From a virus: 32,641 bases of DNA. The notes under the pieces were generated by a model, which saw only the letters and a program-made list of their open reading frames with translations, was not told where the DNA came from and searched no databases. This document shows, piece by piece, positions 13,089-21,294 of the stretch. Each line of letters begins with the position of its first letter. The first letter of the stretch is position 1. The stretch spans positions 1-32,641 of IMG/VR virus record IMGVR_UViG_3300000117_000121; one strand, given 5' to 3'. The translations under genes and the position numbers were made by a program.

Positions 13089-13312
13089 ATAGTTTTCCAC
13101 TGTTGTTTTAATGGTGGTGATACAATCGATTCATCTGTCCAATTTTCATCCCAAACGTCCATATTCGCTTCAGACCATCTTGTATATTCTTTTTCACAAA
13201 CATCACAACGACAATGGTGACAGACTAATACTTGTTTGTCTTCACCAAAGTCTTTGTATAACTTAGTATTACAATGTGATTCGTGTCCACAATTTTTACA
13301 ACCACTAATCAT
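13085..13312 (-). CDS. Small cysteine-rich zinc-type protein (75 residues)
   Basis: ATG at 13312 (MISGCKNCGHESHCNTKLYK), overlapping the stop of the 35-residue gene. The protein has a CKNC pair, then CHHCRC and DVCEKE, at least seven cysteines plus several His in the first half, arranged for two zinc sites. A longer frame upstream runs through the neighbouring Cys-rich gene in a different phase and is not used. It is the third member of a cassette of tiny metal-binding genes after nrdB. Zinc or redox function is inferred. Confidence 0.65.
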   Translation of the reverse strand: MISGCKNCGHESHCNTKLYKDFGEDKQVLVCHHCRCDVCEKEYTRWSEANMDVWDENWTDESIVSPPLKQQWKTI

Positions 13313-13412
13313 CCAATTCACTGCATTTACATTTTGTACAAGCACATTGTCCATGTTGACAACGACTATATTTGCAGTGACACTCATGACCACAATCTTC
13401 GCAATTAGTCAT
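13305..13412 (-). CDS. Tiny cysteine-rich protein (35 residues)
   Basis: A 35-codon gene, MTNCEDCGHECHCKYSRCQH and onward, with nine to ten cysteines in CxxC, CxC and HxCxC arrangements, similar in style to metallothioneins or a zinc knuckle. AGGAG lies seven bases before the ATG. It overlaps the preceding gene by eight and the next by eight bases, so the three are translated together. It binds metal almost certainly; the role is unknown. Confidence 0.68.
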   Translation of the reverse strand: MTNCEDCGHECHCKYSRCQHGQCACTKCKCSELDD

Positions 13413-13575
13413 AATCGTACTCCTCATATTCTTCGTTTACTTCATCTTCATCATCAATATTTATCTCACCACCACAAAAGACACAATGTCTTGCATGGTA
13501 GTATTTTTCTGACATTCCAAACTGAACCTTGAATTCAACGTCACAGTCATTACAATAAAGAACTTTTTTTGCCAT
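13405..13575 (-). CDS. Small zinc-ribbon protein with acidic tail (56 residues)
   Basis: MAKKVLYCNDCDVEFKVQFG opens with CNDC, and CVFCGG follows at residues 31-36, giving a standard two-knuckle zinc ribbon. The last twenty residues are almost all Asp, Glu and Tyr. Zinc ribbons with acidic tails often contact RNA polymerase or ribosomes, so a transcription role is possible. It begins three bases after the nrdB stop and overlaps the next Cys-rich gene. Confidence 0.72.
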   Translation of the reverse strand: MAKKVLYCNDCDVEFKVQFGMSEKYYHARHCVFCGGEINIDDEDEVNEEYEEYDYD

Positions 13576-13578
13576 ATT

Positions 13579-14826
13579 CTATGCAGCCTCGTAAGCATCA
13601 TCCCAAGTTCCAGATAAACCAGCAACCTCATATTCTGTTACTCTGTTTTCAAAAAAATTAGTATGGTCAGCACCATTAAGTACCCACTCTAACCAAGGTA
13701 AGGGATTTTCTTTCACTTTAAAATTAGGTTTCAAACCAAGTTGCAACAACCTTCGGTCTGTTATATACTTTATATAGGTCTTTACATCAGATGATTCGAG
13801 TCCTTCTGGAGCACCCATCTTATAGGTTAACTGAACAAACTTGTCTTCTAGTTTTACTGATTGTCTTGCCATTTCGTATATTGCAGCTTTGAACTCATCA
13901 TCTACAATCTTTGGATATTCGGTACAGAACTGTCGGAATAGTTTTGCAATCCCTTCCACATGGATAGATTCGTCACGAATAGACCATTCTACGACCTTAC
14001 CCATACCTTTCATTTTTCCATACCTTTGGAAGTTCAACAACATCACAAATGATGCAAACAGAGCAATACCCTCATTCATCACTGACTTTGCCATCGCTAG
14101 TGCAAGACCTTTATGAGTTGATGTATTTGAATCCATCATGAAATCAATCTTGTCTGACATTTCTGAATATTCCAGAAACGCATGATATTCTTCTGGTGGA
14201 AGACCAAGAGTTTCATTTAGAAGTGCATATGCTCTCTGGTGGATTGCTTCTCTATTTGCAAATGAACCTAACATATTTCTTACTTCATTATTCTTGAACT
14301 TTGGAATTAATTGGTCATAGTAGTTTTGACCAACTGCAACATCAGCTTGTGTAAACAATCTTAAAATATTAGTGATATATTCTTTTTCAGTTTCACTAAC
14401 CTTTCCACCCTTCCAATCTGCAACATCTTCTGCAAGGTCTACTTCATCTTCAATCCAGTGAACCTTTTCATGTCTTGTGGTAATCTCTACTGCCCAAGGA
14501 TAGAAGAATGGTTTATAGGTTTCATTAAATTTTAACAAACTACCAGCACTTCTCTTCTTAAATAAAGTGTCTGCATATTTCATTAGGTTATCATATCCAC
14601 CAATTCTATCACCATCAATAAATATTTGTGGTACAGAGTTTACTCTACGAACATCAGCAGGAGCTCCGATTACTTCTTTAATTCCATTGATTGATTGATA
14701 GAACTCTAGACGTTCTTCTTCATTATCCATCAATTGAAGTTCAAATTCAAATCCATTGTCATCTAACCACTTCTTGGTCATTTCACAAAAAGGACAATCT
14801 GATTTAGTTACTACTTTTATTTCCAT
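13579..14826 (-). CDS. nrdB: Glutaredoxin-ribonucleotide reductase beta subunit fusion
   Basis: A 415-residue fusion. Residues 1-90 are a glutaredoxin with active site CPFC at 11-14 and the cis-Pro segment VNSVPQIFIDG. Residues 95-415 are the class Ia small subunit, which holds the di-iron centre and tyrosyl radical needed to make dNTPs. Metal and radical residues are visible: Glu193 and His196 with radical Tyr200 in REAIHQRAY, Glu252 in NEGIALF, and Glu286/His289 in RDESIH. Fusing the reductant to NrdB delivers electrons directly to the reductase. It follows nrdA by 18 nt with a GGAAGGAAA ribosome site. The protein is complete. Confidence 0.95.
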   Translation of the reverse strand: MEIKVVTKSDCPFCEMTKKWLDDNGFEFELQLMDNEEERLEFYQSINGIKEVIGAPADVRRVNSVPQIFIDGDRIGGYDNLMKYADTLFKKRSAGSLLKFNETYKPFFYPWAVEITTRHEKVHWIEDEVDLAEDVADWKGGKVSETEKEYITNILRLFTQADVAVGQNYYDQLIPKFKNNEVRNMLGSFANREAIHQRAYALLNETLGLPPEEYHAFLEYSEMSDKIDFMMDSNTSTHKGLALAMAKSVMNEGIALFASFVMLLNFQRYGKMKGMGKVVEWSIRDESIHVEGIAKLFRQFCTEYPKIVDDEFKAAIYEMARQSVKLEDKFVQLTYKMGAPEGLESSDVKTYIKYITDRRLLQLGLKPNFKVKENPLPWLEWVLNGADHTNFFENRVTEYEVAGLSGTWDDAYEAA

Positions 14827-14844
14827 TACTTTTTCCTTCCGTTT

Positions 14845-16671
14845 TTACCCTTGACACGCAACACATTCTTCTTGTGATTCAATCTCACAAACTAATTCTT
14901 GAGTTTGATAATCTTGTAGCGCATCTCTTTTAACTTTCTCTGCAACATTCTCTGCTCTTTGAGTTGTTTCAGTTCTTAGATAGTATAATCCTTTAACTTC
15001 CCTCTTCCATGCATTAAAGTGTACTTCATGTAAATACTTTCTTTCTGCACCAGCTGGGAAAAATAAATTAACTGATTGACCTTGACATAAGAATCTTTGT
15101 CTAGTTCCTGCTTGGTCAACAATTTTATTCTGGTCAATTTCTATTGCAGTTTTGAAAACATCTTTGGTTGCATCATCTAAAAAAGATAAGTGTTGTACTG
15201 AACCACCATTAGTAATAATGTCTGTCCAGACTTTATCAGTGTTCTTACCCTTCTCTTCCAATACTTCCTCAAGATACTTATTCTTAACCAAATGCGAACC
15301 AGCTCTGGTTCTGTGTGTATATGCATTTGCTTTTAATGGTTCGATAGATGGTGAAGTTCCACAAATTATAGAACTATTAGCATTAGGTGCAATTGCAAGT
15401 AAATGTGCATTACGTCTGCCAGTGCCCTCCATATCTGGTGCTTCACCCCTTTGTGAACCCATTTGTAAACTTTCTGCGATTGCTTCTTTTTGGATATACA
15501 TGAATATTACGTTATTCCATACTTGTGCAGATTCAGATTCAAATGCAATTCTTTTCTTATGTAAGAAAGCGTGCCATCCCATTGCACCAAGGCCTAGTGA
15601 CCTTTCTTGTGTTGCAGAGTATTTTGCACGACTAATTTCATCTGGTGCATTGTCAATAAAGAATTGCAATACGTTGTCCAAGAATCGAACAAGGTCACGA
15701 ATCATTGTAGTGCCCTTCCACTCATCAAACATTTCTACATTTACAGATGAAAGACAACAAACAGCAGTTCTATCTTCAGAAGTTGCAAGGTGGATTTCAT
15801 TACATAGATTTGAACCATTTATCTTCAACCCTTTGTCTTTTTGTGTCTGTGGTAATGCACGATTAGCAGTATCAATAAAATTAAGATATGGTTCACCAGT
15901 TCTAAATCTTACTTCTAATATTTGTTCCCATAACTTTCTTGCAGGCATTGTTTCTCTAACAGTTTTATCGTGTGGGTCAACTAAATCCCAACTTTCACCT
16001 CTTTCAACTGCTCTCATAAATGCATCTGTAATATTGATTGCATTATGTAGATTTAAATTCTTACGATTCACATCTCCAGTAGGAACACGCATATTCATAA
16101 ATTCAATAATATCTGGGTGGTCAACATTCATGTAAGCTGCATAAGAACCCTTACGAGTTTTACCTTGACGATATGCAGTCATATCTGCATCTACTGTATG
16201 AAGAAACGGCATCGGCCCAGGCGCTTTGTCTGACACTGCACGAATATCACTCCAGTGGCCACCAACTCCACCACCCTTAACTGACAACCAACGTAATTCA
16301 GCGGTGTGGTCAATTAGTCCTTCCAGACTATCTGGCACATAAGTTAAAAAACACGAAATGGGAAGTGCTTTTGCTTTTTCATTTGGTTTTGGTGCATTTG
16401 ATAAAACTGGTGATGCAAACATAAACCAACCTTTAGAAACATATTCATAAATTCTTTGTGCTAAATCCATATCTCCATAACAATATGCAACTGACGCTCT
16501 TGCATATGCTTGTTGTGGAGAATCTTCACCGTCTTTACAATAATAATCTTTTACCAATTTATGTGCTTGTTCAGATAACAAGTTATCTCTATTTTTTTCT
16601 ATATTAATTCCTAAGTATTTTCCAGATGATTCAGATGGTGGCAACTTGACCACCGTGGACGATTGCGCCAT
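14845..16671 (-). CDS. nrdA: Ribonucleotide reductase alpha subunit (class Ia)
   Basis: A 608-residue catalytic subunit that reduces NDPs to dNDPs. Key cysteines are present: Cys107 in ISCFL, Cys290 in NLCNEI (thiyl radical), Cys305/306 in AVCCLSS, and the C-terminal redox pair CVAC at 603-606. It is shorter than the E. coli enzyme because the N-terminal ATP-cone regulatory domain is missing, so dATP feedback inhibition should be lost, as in several phage enzymes. AGGAGAG precedes the ATG. It lies between primase and the Grx-NrdB fusion in a replication and precursor operon. Confidence 0.96.
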   Translation of the reverse strand: MAQSSTVVKLPPSESSGKYLGINIEKNRDNLLSEQAHKLVKDYYCKDGEDSPQQAYARASVAYCYGDMDLAQRIYEYVSKGWFMFASPVLSNAPKPNEKAKALPISCFLTYVPDSLEGLIDHTAELRWLSVKGGGVGGHWSDIRAVSDKAPGPMPFLHTVDADMTAYRQGKTRKGSYAAYMNVDHPDIIEFMNMRVPTGDVNRKNLNLHNAINITDAFMRAVERGESWDLVDPHDKTVRETMPARKLWEQILEVRFRTGEPYLNFIDTANRALPQTQKDKGLKINGSNLCNEIHLATSEDRTAVCCLSSVNVEMFDEWKGTTMIRDLVRFLDNVLQFFIDNAPDEISRAKYSATQERSLGLGAMGWHAFLHKKRIAFESESAQVWNNVIFMYIQKEAIAESLQMGSQRGEAPDMEGTGRRNAHLLAIAPNANSSIICGTSPSIEPLKANAYTHRTRAGSHLVKNKYLEEVLEEKGKNTDKVWTDIITNGGSVQHLSFLDDATKDVFKTAIEIDQNKIVDQAGTRQRFLCQGQSVNLFFPAGAERKYLHEVHFNAWKREVKGLYYLRTETTQRAENVAEKVKRDALQDYQTQELVCEIESQEECVACQG

Positions 16672-16689
16672 GGTATTCTCTCCTATTTG

Positions 16690-17706
16690 TTAAACTTTTT
16701 TCCAGTGTGATATCTGTGTCTTGGCTTGTAAACCAGAAAAGGTATTTGTATATATAATATCAGATATTTCTTTATCTGTCAAACCAGAAATTATCATATC
16801 ATTTATATCCTTTTCTTTTATTCCTTGAGGCCAGATTACGACACTATAATCCTCCTCAATCGCTTTTTCTATATTCTTAACAATTTCTCTATTTCTAGGT
16901 TCGTTGTCAAATACTAAAGTACTTTTAGTTTTGTATTGAGGTAGGCGTAAGTCTCCTTGAGCCACTGCAATACAATTTGGAAGAAACAAACTATCAATAG
17001 GGCCTTCCACGATAAGAGTATTCCTACTATCGTCCACCCTATCAAGACCAAAAATCTTTTGATGATTTTGGTCAAGTACAATCGTAATGTACTTTGGTTG
17101 TTCTTCACCAAAAGACCTTCCTTGATACGCAAAAACCTTACCGTGTTTATCACGAAAAGGAATCACCATTCTTGGATGGTCATTCGTCAAATCCTTGAAC
17201 TTATTAGGTATTAACTCATTAGTCCAAGTAAAAAACTTATTGACCAAATAAATATCATTATATCTATTTTGGGGTATAAGGCGTTTACTGATAGATTGTA
17301 CAGCTGGGTGGTCTTGTCCAAGTTCCCTAAACGACTTGTGTTTAGACAAAATGTCTTTTTGAATAAAGACAGGCTTTGGTATATTGAACTCTGGATTTTT
17401 GACATTCCCACCTCTTCCATTTGCTGTAGAACCTTCCTTGTATCTTTCAACAAGGTATTCTTTATATAGGGATTCGTCAACCTCTAAAACTAAGTTTGCA
17501 AGGTTTGTTCCCTTAGAACAGTTATGACATTTATAGAACAAATCATTCTTTGTTCTATACACATAACCTCTAGCTTTTGATTTATTTTTCTGACTATCTC
17601 CACAAAATGGACACCGAAAATTCCAGAGGTAATCTCCTTTTTTGGAAAACCTCTGCAATCGGTGTGACATTAAGTTGAGATATTTAATATCTACAAATGT
17701 ACTCAT
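16690..17706 (-). CDS. DNA primase (T4 gp61-like)
   Basis: A 338-residue primase that lays RNA primers for lagging-strand synthesis. The N-terminal zinc finger has Cys32/Cys35 (RCPFCGDS) and Cys60/Cys63 (YKCHNC). The TOPRIM catalytic core shows VEGPIDSL at 233-240 and LVFDNEPRN near 264-272. The start matches T4 gp61 in position relative to the zinc finger. The promoter at 17714-17742 puts the transcript start at about 17707, so the mRNA would be leaderless or nearly so. No Shine-Dalgarno site is visible. Confidence 0.92.
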   Translation of the reverse strand: MSTFVDIKYLNLMSHRLQRFSKKGDYLWNFRCPFCGDSQKNKSKARGYVYRTKNDLFYKCHNCSKGTNLANLVLEVDESLYKEYLVERYKEGSTANGRGGNVKNPEFNIPKPVFIQKDILSKHKSFRELGQDHPAVQSISKRLIPQNRYNDIYLVNKFFTWTNELIPNKFKDLTNDHPRMVIPFRDKHGKVFAYQGRSFGEEQPKYITIVLDQNHQKIFGLDRVDDSRNTLIVEGPIDSLFLPNCIAVAQGDLRLPQYKTKSTLVFDNEPRNREIVKNIEKAIEEDYSVVIWPQGIKEKDINDMIISGLTDKEISDIIYTNTFSGLQAKTQISHWKKV

Positions 17707-17713
17707 GTTGTAG

Positions 17714-17742
17714 ATAATACTCTAAACTTGACTGAAAGTCAA
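17714..17742 (-). promoter_or_regulatory. Early promoter of the primase-nrd operon
   Basis: TTGACT at 17742-17737, 17-nt spacer, TATTAT at 17719-17714. The -35 lies within a perfect inverted repeat CTTGACT-TTC-AGTCAAG (17743-17727), which could be an operator. Transcription is predicted to start at or just before the primase ATG. Confidence 0.7.
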
Positions 17743-17749
17743 GTCTTTT

Positions 17750-18199
17750 TTAAAGATTTATTGTAATTACTTTTTGAATGATAAATCCAGCAACAATTGA
17801 CCCACCTACAATCAACCATTTCCACTTTTCCAGAATACCAACACGACTAGATAACTCTTCACGCATCTTTCTGAAGTGTTCCTCTTCTGTTTTACTGTGA
17901 GCATTCATCTGTTCCACAAGTCTACGCTCCATCTCACCCATTGCAGTGTGAGTTTCTTTTGCATTAGTGGTTATACGAGAATGTAAGTCTTGTATATTAT
18001 CTCTTAATTGATTCTCTTGTTCGTTCAATGCATCTTCCTGCCTGGCTAATTTTTCTTCATGTACCGCCATGATAGTATGTAATGAGGAAGAAACATCTGC
18101 AATCTTTTCAATTGCAGAATCAAGTCGAACATGAATCCCCTTCATATCCGATACTTCTCTTTTTAAGAGTTCAATTTCTGTTTCTACGTTTACTGACAT
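17750..18199 (-). CDS. Coiled-coil protein with a C-terminal membrane anchor
   Basis: A 149-residue protein: a long coiled coil (residues about 5-120, with heptads such as LLKREVSDMKGIHVRLDS) and a single C-terminal TM helix (WKWLIVGGSIVAGFIIQ). Tail-anchored topology would leave the coiled coil in the cytoplasm. It is paired with the next membrane-anchored coiled coil upstream, and the two could interact. A role in virion assembly or cell envelope is possible; no family is recognised. Confidence 0.68.
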   Translation of the reverse strand: MSVNVETEIELLKREVSDMKGIHVRLDSAIEKIADVSSSLHTIMAVHEEKLARQEDALNEQENQLRDNIQDLHSRITTNAKETHTAMGEMERRLVEQMNAHSKTEEEHFRKMREELSSRVGILEKWKWLIVGGSIVAGFIIQKVITINL

Positions 18200-18210
18200 A
18201 CAGTTATTTA

Positions 18211-18780
18211 TTAGTTTCGATTTGCGAGTGGATTATCCAAACTCTTTTGTAACTTACGGTTTAAGTCCTCTTCAAGAGTACCAAGTTCTCGTTTTACAAA
18301 ACCTTCCATACCAGATACTTTATCATTGAAACGATTGTTTGCATCATCAATGGCATCTCTGGTTTCTTTCTTAGTTCTGTCCATCAATGCAGTCGCTTCA
18401 TCTTCCAGTTTATCAATATCATTTTCTACCTTTTCCAGTAGTTTTTCTGTACGAATAATTTCATCACGCAAGTCATGTTTAGTGTCACGCATCATATCAA
18501 CTGAATCATTCACACTGTCTCTGATAATAATAATTTCTTCTTTAAACACTCCAACTGTTTCTTTAACAATTTTCATATCCTCAGTCATCACTGCAAGTGA
18601 CTTATCAAACTCTGATAAATCTGGTGCAACATATTCTTGTATTTGTTCTTTCATATCCATGTAGTCTTTATAAAATTCAAAGCCTCCCCATAGACCACCA
18701 CCTAACATTGATACTAGTGGTATAATCATAAAGAGTTTACTTCCAGTAAGTTTCACTCCCCCATATTCTACTTCTGCCAT
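18211..18780 (-). CDS. Membrane-anchored coiled-coil protein
   Basis: About 189 residues from the ATG at 18780, chosen because TTAGGAG lies eight bases upstream; a longer frame would overlap the preceding gene. A short soluble start (MAEVEYGGVKLTGSKLF) is followed by a TM helix (MIIPLVSMLGGGLWGGFEF) and then a long charged coiled coil (KLLEKVENDIDKLEDEATAL and onward). The topology is opposite to its neighbour, whose anchor is at the C terminus. Function unknown. Confidence 0.7.
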   Translation of the reverse strand: MAEVEYGGVKLTGSKLFMIIPLVSMLGGGLWGGFEFYKDYMDMKEQIQEYVAPDLSEFDKSLAVMTEDMKIVKETVGVFKEEIIIIRDSVNDSVDMMRDTKHDLRDEIIRTEKLLEKVENDIDKLEDEATALMDRTKKETRDAIDDANNRFNDKVSGMEGFVKRELGTLEEDLNRKLQKSLDNPLANRN

Positions 18781-18790
18781 TTTTATTCTC

Positions 18791-20758
18791 CTAATTAAAG
18801 TTATATTGTAAATCTTCCATTGCAACAAAGTTTGGGTCATTTAAAAACCATCTTGCATATGCATGGTCTACCACTGGTTTTGGTGGATAGAAATTTACTT
18901 GTGGTAATTTCTTTTCACTATAATCAAATCCAGGCACATATGAAATCAACGCAAGTAATTGTCTCTGTACCAACATCTGTTGTTCTATAGATACTGACTC
19001 TTCAACTTTTTTTGTTAACTCAATCGCTTTCTGTGCAAGTAACATTTTTATTTTTTGTTCTTTAGTAGATTTCTTTTTGACAACCTTTTTCTTTTTTGGT
19101 TCATCTATTTCTTCAGAAGGAACTATATCACCGTCTGCAAGTTCTTCATCTGAACCATCATCTGTGATTTCAATTTCTTCAAGTTCTGCAATCTCTTTTT
19201 CTATATCATCTTCTGAAGTTGTTTCTCCTTGACCACCTACAGAACCATCTCTCTCTCCAGGCGTATCTTCAGTCTCATCTCTTTCTTTTTCAAAAGGATT
19301 ACTAACATTTTCTTCTTCGATTATTTCTTCTTCTTCTACTCTTTCTAGTTCTGCAATCTCTTTTTCTATATCATCTTCCATATTCATCTGGTCACCAGAA
19401 ATAGTATCTTCAACTTCTTGAAACCCACTTCCAGTATCCAGTTCAATAATTTGTACTGGTGGTATTTCTGGTAACGTCATAACATTTGGTACACCCTCAA
19501 CAATAGTTATACCTACAATATCTATATCCGTATCTACAATACCATCATCTACATATTCTTCAGTTGTATCTTGAAGTGCAATCGCTTCATTGTATCCTAT
19601 ACAAGTTACATCATATAATGGGTCTGATTGACACTGCTGTTCTATATATGCTTGTTGATATCCTATACAAGTTATGTCATATAGTGCATCCAAATCACAT
19701 TGTTGTAATTGATAAGCTGCATCATAACCAGTGCATTGTGGGTCAAATAGAGGGTCTAGAGAACATTGTTGATTCAAGTATGCAGTTTGGTATCCAGTAC
19801 ATTTACTATCGTAAAGTGGGTCTAATTTACATTGTTGGTTATAATATGCATTTGCATAGCCTGGACAAGCAGGGTCAGTTAAAGGATTCGCAGTACATTG
19901 TTGAATTAGAAGTGCATTTGCATAGCCTGGACAAGCAGGGTCAAATAATGGATTTGCAGTACACGCTTGAGTAAACAACGCATTTCCATAGCCTGAACAA
20001 GTTGCATCATGTAAAGGATTTGATGCACATATATCTGCTGAATAGATTACACTACCAACCATATTCTTTATTCTAGGGCCGTAGTTCCCTGCCCAGTAAC
20101 CAGCATCATATCCAAATATTTCTACTTGTACATTTGCAACTTCAAGTTGGGTGGGTGCCCATGCTAATATATTTTGTTGTGACCAGTTTGGGTCTGCAAG
20201 GTTAGGATTAATATTATGAGTATCTAATCCACTATAATCATATGTCTCTGTAGATATAACATTACCAGCGGCATCATACCCAATAACTTTTAATTCTAAT
20301 ACGTCAAGACATTTACCATTTGTTTTTGCAACTAGACAACTACCACCAATTGTATTGTGGTTTTTATTGAAAATTTCCATTTGCATATGATAACCATCAA
20401 TTTTTATACCAGCACTTCTAAGTGCTTGATTAATTGCGATTGATAGTTCCCAAGTATCTTGAGTGTGTTGAAACCATAACTCATCATTACCATTCCAAGT
20501 TACAATGTTTGCAGTGGCATTACTATTTAAAGTACCAGATTGAAAGTTGGGTAATACATTCTGTGTAGAATCAAAAACTGGTTGACTTTGTTGTAAATGT
20601 GTAGATGGGTCTTCTGCACAAGTTGTACCAGTGATGAAGTTTACACTTCCATCTGTAGAACAATCAGTTATGCCTAGTTGTTGTGCGCTAGAGGAGGAGT
20701 AACAGCAGAGCAAGAACACTGACGCCACCAGCGATAGCACCATTCCTTTTTTGAACAT
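18791..20758 (-). CDS. Exported protein with seven 22-residue cysteine repeats and acidic tail
   Basis: A 655-residue protein. A signal peptide (VLSLVASVFLLCCYSSSSAQ) precedes an N-terminal domain of about 215 residues. Residues 244-397 are seven perfect-length 22-residue repeats of the form C-x2-[ND]-P-L-x-D-x2-C-x-G-Y-x2-A-x4-Q-Q, each with two Cys. Then comes a long acidic, low-complexity region containing DDIEKEIAELE twice, a basic stretch (PKKKKVVKKKSTKEQK) and a helical end. It lies among virion genes, so it may be a tail or surface protein, with disulfides or metal in the repeats. The start overlaps the preceding gene by 71 bp. Function unknown. Confidence 0.8.
   Translation of the reverse strand: MFKKGMVLSLVASVFLLCCYSSSSAQQLGITDCSTDGSVNFITGTTCAEDPSTHLQQSQPVFDSTQNVLPNFQSGTLNSNATANIVTWNGNDELWFQHTQDTWELSIAINQALRSAGIKIDGYHMQMEIFNKNHNTIGGSCLVAKTNGKCLDVLELKVIGYDAAGNVISTETYDYSGLDTHNINPNLADPNWSQQNILAWAPTQLEVANVQVEIFGYDAGYWAGNYGPRIKNMVGSVIYSADICASNPLHDATCSGYGNALFTQACTANPLFDPACPGYANALLIQQCTANPLTDPACPGYANAYYNQQCKLDPLYDSKCTGYQTAYLNQQCSLDPLFDPQCTGYDAAYQLQQCDLDALYDITCIGYQQAYIEQQCQSDPLYDVTCIGYNEAIALQDTTEEYVDDGIVDTDIDIVGITIVEGVPNVMTLPEIPPVQIIELDTGSGFQEVEDTISGDQMNMEDDIEKEIAELERVEEEEIIEEENVSNPFEKERDETEDTPGERDGSVGGQGETTSEDDIEKEIAELEEIEITDDGSDEELADGDIVPSEEIDEPKKKKVVKKKSTKEQKIKMLLAQKAIELTKKVEESVSIEQQMLVQRQLLALISYVPGFDYSEKKLPQVNFYPPKPVVDHAYARWFLNDPNFVAMEDLQYNFN
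19568..20029 (-). repeat. Seven tandem 66-bp coding repeats
   Basis: Seven in-frame copies of 66 bp encode the 22-residue cysteine modules of the exported protein. Copies 2 and 3 are most alike at DNA level (both contain tgcatttgcatagcctgg on the plus strand). The regular length and divergence point to expansion by duplication, then drift. Confidence 0.9.
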
Positions 20759-21236
20759 CTGATTTTGTCTCCAATATTACTGGGTCTGGAATTTTATCTG
20801 GATTAACTTTCCAATCATCAGATGCTTGTTCTCCAATTTTTCCCATAAATGGGCAAGGTGTGCCGGCCATTTCCATTGCATCATATACTCTTCTATCTTG
20901 ACAGAGTACAGACACGGCAGCTACTTTCATGCCCATATCGTATAATGTTTTTGAAATTTTTAGTCTTTCACAATTTGCATCACGAATCATCTCACCAGTT
21001 GATATACCTAAGATTTGTGTTTGGACTGCTCCAGACACACCAGTGGTACATAGGTCAGATGATGAAGAACCCACTGAAGGTGAGATAGCAGAAGGTGGTG
21101 GAGATATAACAATCGTCCTTCCTTCTGTTTTCACATCAGATTTACTATCGGTTGTTGTGTTAACAACTGTTTGTGCTATAGATGTAGAAGTTGTGGCTAT
21201 AAGAAATAGTGCAACAATCAAAAAGTTTTTGCTCAT
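20688..21236 (-). CDS. Exported protein with a C-terminal TM helix
   Basis: A 182-residue protein with a signal peptide (MSKNFLIVALFLIATTSTSI AQ), a Ser/Thr/Pro-rich segment, then a domain with four cysteines (LCTTGV, ANCERL, VLCQDR, TPCPFM) and a C-terminal hydrophobic anchor (GGVSVLALLLLLL). It is probably a membrane protein facing the periplasm. It starts behind a late promoter at 21287-21294. Its last 71 bp also encode the signal peptide of the next gene in another frame. It is similar in layout to small proteins of T4-like marine phages. Function unknown. Confidence 0.7.
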   Translation of the reverse strand: MSKNFLIVALFLIATTSTSIAQTVVNTTTDSKSDVKTEGRTIVISPPPSAISPSVGSSSSDLCTTGVSGAVQTQILGISTGEMIRDANCERLKISKTLYDMGMKVAAVSVLCQDRRVYDAMEMAGTPCPFMGKIGEQASDDWKVNPDKIPDPVILETKSDVQKRNGAIAGGVSVLALLLLLL

Positions 21237-21286
21237 ATATGTTTCTCTCTCGAATCAATATTCTAGTATACAATCGCATACAGTCT

Positions 21287-21294
21287 TATTTATA
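21287..21294 (-). promoter_or_regulatory. T4-type late promoter
   Basis: Exact TATAAATA on the minus strand in the 106-bp gap before the 182-residue gene, about 51 nt from its ATG. A TTGACA nearby is at the wrong distance (14 nt) for a sigma70 promoter, so the late motif is the better reading. Confidence 0.7.

Noticed and set aside
13313-13393. A 102-residue version of the Cys-rich protein ending at 13085
   Set aside because: Its first 27 residues would overlap the better supported 35-residue Cys-rich gene in another frame; the ATG at 13312 overlaps that gene's stop as is usual here.
15152-16135. A 327-codon open frame on the plus strand
   Set aside because: It lies wholly opposite nrdA, has no family resemblance, and all recognised genes here use the minus strand. 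It is a by-product of codon bias.
17727-17743. CTTGACT/AGTCAAG palindrome as a terminator
   Set aside because: No T-run follows and the -35 box of a good promoter lies within it; an operator or chance is more likely.
19568-20029. CRISPR-like array
   Set aside because: The repeats are in frame, encode a protein module, and have no unique spacers.
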